Source: Sulfurimonas sp.
GTDB taxonomy: Bacteria > Campylobacterota > Campylobacteria > Campylobacterales > Sulfurimonadaceae
Length of the DNA: 8,520 bases
Direction of reading: 5' to 3'
Assembly: GCA_027858865.1 (NCBI GenBank)
Contig: JAQIBW010000161.1
Span: 1-8,520, forward strand
Of this stretch, positions 7,194 to 8,520 are shown piece by piece. The first letter of the stretch is position 1. Each line of letters begins with the position of its first letter. Below the pieces are notes generated by a model. The model made no database searches. It saw only the letters and a program-made list of their open reading frames with translations, and was not told where the DNA came from. The position numbers and the translations under genes are program-made.

Positions 7194-7616
7194 ATGTCAA
7201 AAATATTAAAGCAATTATCTATATTTGTAGAGAATAAAAAAGGTGAACTTAGTGATATAACTACACTTTTAGCATCAAATAATATCTCTATAAGCTCGAT
7301 TAATCTATCAGATGCCAGTGATTTTGGTATACTTAGGCTAATAGTAAGTGATAACGACAAAGCAAAAGCCATCTTAGATGAAGCTGGCTTTTCTTCTCGT
7401 TTTACTGATGTATTTGCGGTTGAAGTAAGTGATCATGTTGGTAGTTTTAATAGTGTTATAAAAGCACTTGCTAAAGAGAACATCAACATTGAATACACTT
7501 ATACGATTTCAAATGCTCAGATTGGTGCGTTTATATTTAGGATCTCAGATAGAGAGCTTAATCACGCAATTAAAACACTTGCATCTGATGGTATTAATTT
7601 ACTCAGCGAGGTATAA
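7194..7616 (+). CDS. Tandem ACT-domain amino-acid-binding protein
   Basis: This 140-residue protein consists almost entirely of two ACT-like domains, about residues 4-67 and 72-138. Each shows the beta-alpha-beta pattern with a Gly turn at the ligand site: VENKKGELSDITTLL at 12-26 and DHVGSFNSVIKAL at 80-92, each followed by a strand such as ISISSINL or INIEYTYT. No enzyme or DNA-binding domain is attached. ACT domains bind amino acids and regulate enzymes allosterically; proteins of this kind are frequent next to paaK and ior genes. A likely role is sensing an aromatic amino acid or aryl acid and adjusting PaaK or IorAB, but the partner is inferred. One base separates it from paaK, with AAAAGGG (7181-7187) as ribosome site, and its stop overlaps the next start. 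Confidence 0.85.
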   Translation: MSKILKQLSIFVENKKGELSDITTLLASNNISISSINLSDASDFGILRLIVSDNDKAKAILDEAGFSSRFTDVFAVEVSDHVGSFNSVIKALAKENINIEYTYTISNAQIGAFIFRISDRELNHAIKTLASDGINLLSEV

Positions 7617-8035
7617 TGAACGCTCAAGAAATTGACAAACAAGATATAGACTTCTTGAAATTTATCGGTGGTGAAGTCCTAGACCTAGGTGACGGTTACG
7701 CTCAACTAGGCTTTGACGTAGAGCCACATCATAAACAGCACTTTGGTGTAGTTCACGGTGGAGCTATTGCTACACTAGCCGATCACTGTGGATGGTACGC
7801 TGCTGTATCAGTTCTTGAAAAAGGCTTTAGTGCGGTAACTATTGAGATAAAAATCAACTACCTAAAACCTGCAAGAGATGAAGTTTTAAAAGCTGAAGCA
7901 AGAGTTGTCAACCAATCAAAAAGAACTATATTTACAACGATAGAAATATTTTCAAAAGACACTCTTGTTGCTTATGCAACTGCTACTTACCACGTTTTAA
8001 ATGAAAAAAAGGCTTTGGGTGATGCTAAACAATAG
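7616..8035 (+). CDS. paaI: PaaI-family hotdog-fold acyl-CoA thioesterase
   Basis: This 139-residue single hotdog domain hydrolyses acyl- or arylacetyl-CoA to the acid and CoA. The catalytic segment HFGVVHGGAIATLAD is at 42-56. HGG is at 47-49, and Asp56 lies at the spacing of the catalytic Asp in PaaI. The helix continues DHCGWYAA, and the sheet strands run from about 73 to 127 (AVTIEIKINYLKPA onward). The position usually held by Asn or Gly before FG is His42, a common variation. In phenylacetate pathways PaaI is thought to relieve CoA trapping by unwanted thioesters; beside paaK and iorAB that role, or release of arylacetate for export, fits. The start overlaps the ACT gene stop (TAATG), with GCGAGG at 7606-7611. 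Substrate is not readable from sequence, and a menaquinone-type (1,4-dihydroxy-2-naphthoyl-CoA) thioesterase is the main alternative. Confidence 0.83.
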   Translation: MNAQEIDKQDIDFLKFIGGEVLDLGDGYAQLGFDVEPHHKQHFGVVHGGAIATLADHCGWYAAVSVLEKGFSAVTIEIKINYLKPARDEVLKAEARVVNQSKRTIFTTIEIFSKDTLVAYATATYHVLNEKKALGDAKQ

Positions 8036-8474
8036 AGAAATAAGTGATAGATTTGAAGTTCAAATAAACACACTTTATAACTGGCAAAAAAGTAAGCCTA
8101 AACTTTATGCTTATCTTCAACATGCTGATTACAACAAAGAAAGAAACAAAGAAATAAATGTACTCTTAGAGTATTACTCAAAGTCGATAAACAAGGACTT
8201 TAGTGTTGAAGAGATTCACTACATTATCAACTCAGACATCAACCCTCACACCATAGAAGAGATAGACGATTTGCACAAAATCTTCATAACACTCGAAGCT
8301 AAAAATCTATCTATTAAAAGTGACTTTTTACTAAAAATATATGATAAATTTCATACTATGAATATCATAGAAAAATATATTTTTTACAAAAAAGTATATA
8401 GAATTAGGGATAAAGAAAGCTCTTACTCAAAAGATAAAATAGAAGCTTATTTTAAAGAATATCTAGCTCAATAA
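8022..8474 (+). CDS. Unassigned protein with a helix-turn-helix-like N terminus
   Basis: I do not recognise this 150-residue protein. Residues 5-23, REISDRFEVQINTLYNWQK, fit a helix-turn-helix pattern: an ISDRF first helix, a short turn, then a TLYNW recognition-like helix. KPKLYAYLQHADY follows and the rest is highly charged and helical, rich in Lys, Glu, Ile and Tyr, with no membrane span or signal. I chose ATG 8022 because AAAGG (8008-8012) lies nine bases upstream. An in-frame ATG at 8001 would add MKKRLWV but has no ribosome site. Either start lies inside the end of paaI, so the gene is translationally tied to the operon. It might bind DNA, perhaps as the operon's own regulator, but the same tyrosine-tryptophan helix occurs in uncharacterised proteins of related bacteria, so the role is open. 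Confidence 0.7.
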   Translation: MLNNREISDRFEVQINTLYNWQKSKPKLYAYLQHADYNKERNKEINVLLEYYSKSINKDFSVEEIHYIINSDINPHTIEEIDDLHKIFITLEAKNLSIKSDFLLKIYDKFHTMNIIEKYIFYKKVYRIRDKESSYSKDKIEAYFKEYLAQ

Positions 8475-8509
8475 CAATATCACAAAATACAATCTTAATA
8501 GTTTTTCGA

Positions 8510-8515
8510 TATAAT
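8510..8515 (+). promoter_or_regulatory. Probable -10 box (TATAAT) for a gene beyond the window
   Basis: GTTTTTCGATATAATTTCGC closes the window. A perfect TATAAT preceded by a T run is the usual look of a Campylobacterota sigma-70 promoter. It lies 35 bases after the last stop codon and would drive a gene starting past 8520. No hairpin with a T run is seen between 8475 and 8509, so read-through from the ior-paa operon is possible. Confidence 0.5.
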
Positions 8516-8520
8516 TTCGC

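Noticed and set aside
7085..7372. 95-residue open frame on the - strand across the paaK/ACT junction
   Set aside because: It covers the ends of two well-supported genes and encodes a low-complexity Ser/Leu-rich product with no homology I recognise.

Overview
The window is an AT-rich, gene-dense stretch whose eight long genes and one short, easily missed gene all read on the + strand. Gene style and protein family types (the OprD-like porin with an N-terminal GKVQGEIKSFYINR-like segment, AT-rich promoters with TATAAT boxes and no clear -35, tight TAATG junctions) suggest a Campylobacterota (Epsilonproteobacteria) chromosome, perhaps a Sulfurimonas/Arcobacter-like marine organism. This taxonomic call is an inference from sequence style, not from a marker gene.

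Region 1 (1-3412) is an uptake module. A 197-base AT-rich leader with several inverted repeats precedes a 56-residue single-span membrane protein of the 'symporter small accessory protein' type. It overlaps by one base a sodium:solute symporter (SSS family), and an OprD-like outer-membrane porin follows after 27 bases. Together they give a route across the outer membrane (porin) and inner membrane (symporter plus small partner).

Region 2 (3413-3529) is an intergenic control region. It carries a perfect 13-base inverted repeat whose 11-base core is also present, in the same orientation and at almost the same distance from the start codon, upstream of region 1. This is the best evidence in the window that the two operons share a regulator.

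Region 3 (3530-8474) is an arylacetyl-CoA module: iorA and iorB (indolepyruvate/arylpyruvate:ferredoxin oxidoreductase), paaK (phenylacetate-CoA ligase), a tandem ACT-domain protein, a PaaI-type hotdog thioesterase, and an unassigned protein with a helix-turn-helix-like N terminus. All junctions are overlaps or 1-base gaps, so this is very likely one transcript. The enzymes converge on arylacetyl-CoA: IorAB links it to arylpyruvate, PaaK makes it from the free arylacetate, and the thioesterase can release the acid again. No ring-oxidising (paaABCDE-like) or other downstream degradation genes are in the window. The module may therefore serve either oxidation of aromatic amino acids to aryl acids or, in reverse, salvage of imported aryl acids into aromatic amino acids. 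The tandem ACT protein would suit amino-acid sensing. The last bases hold a probable promoter for a gene beyond the window. No RNA genes, mobile elements or CRISPR arrays were seen.
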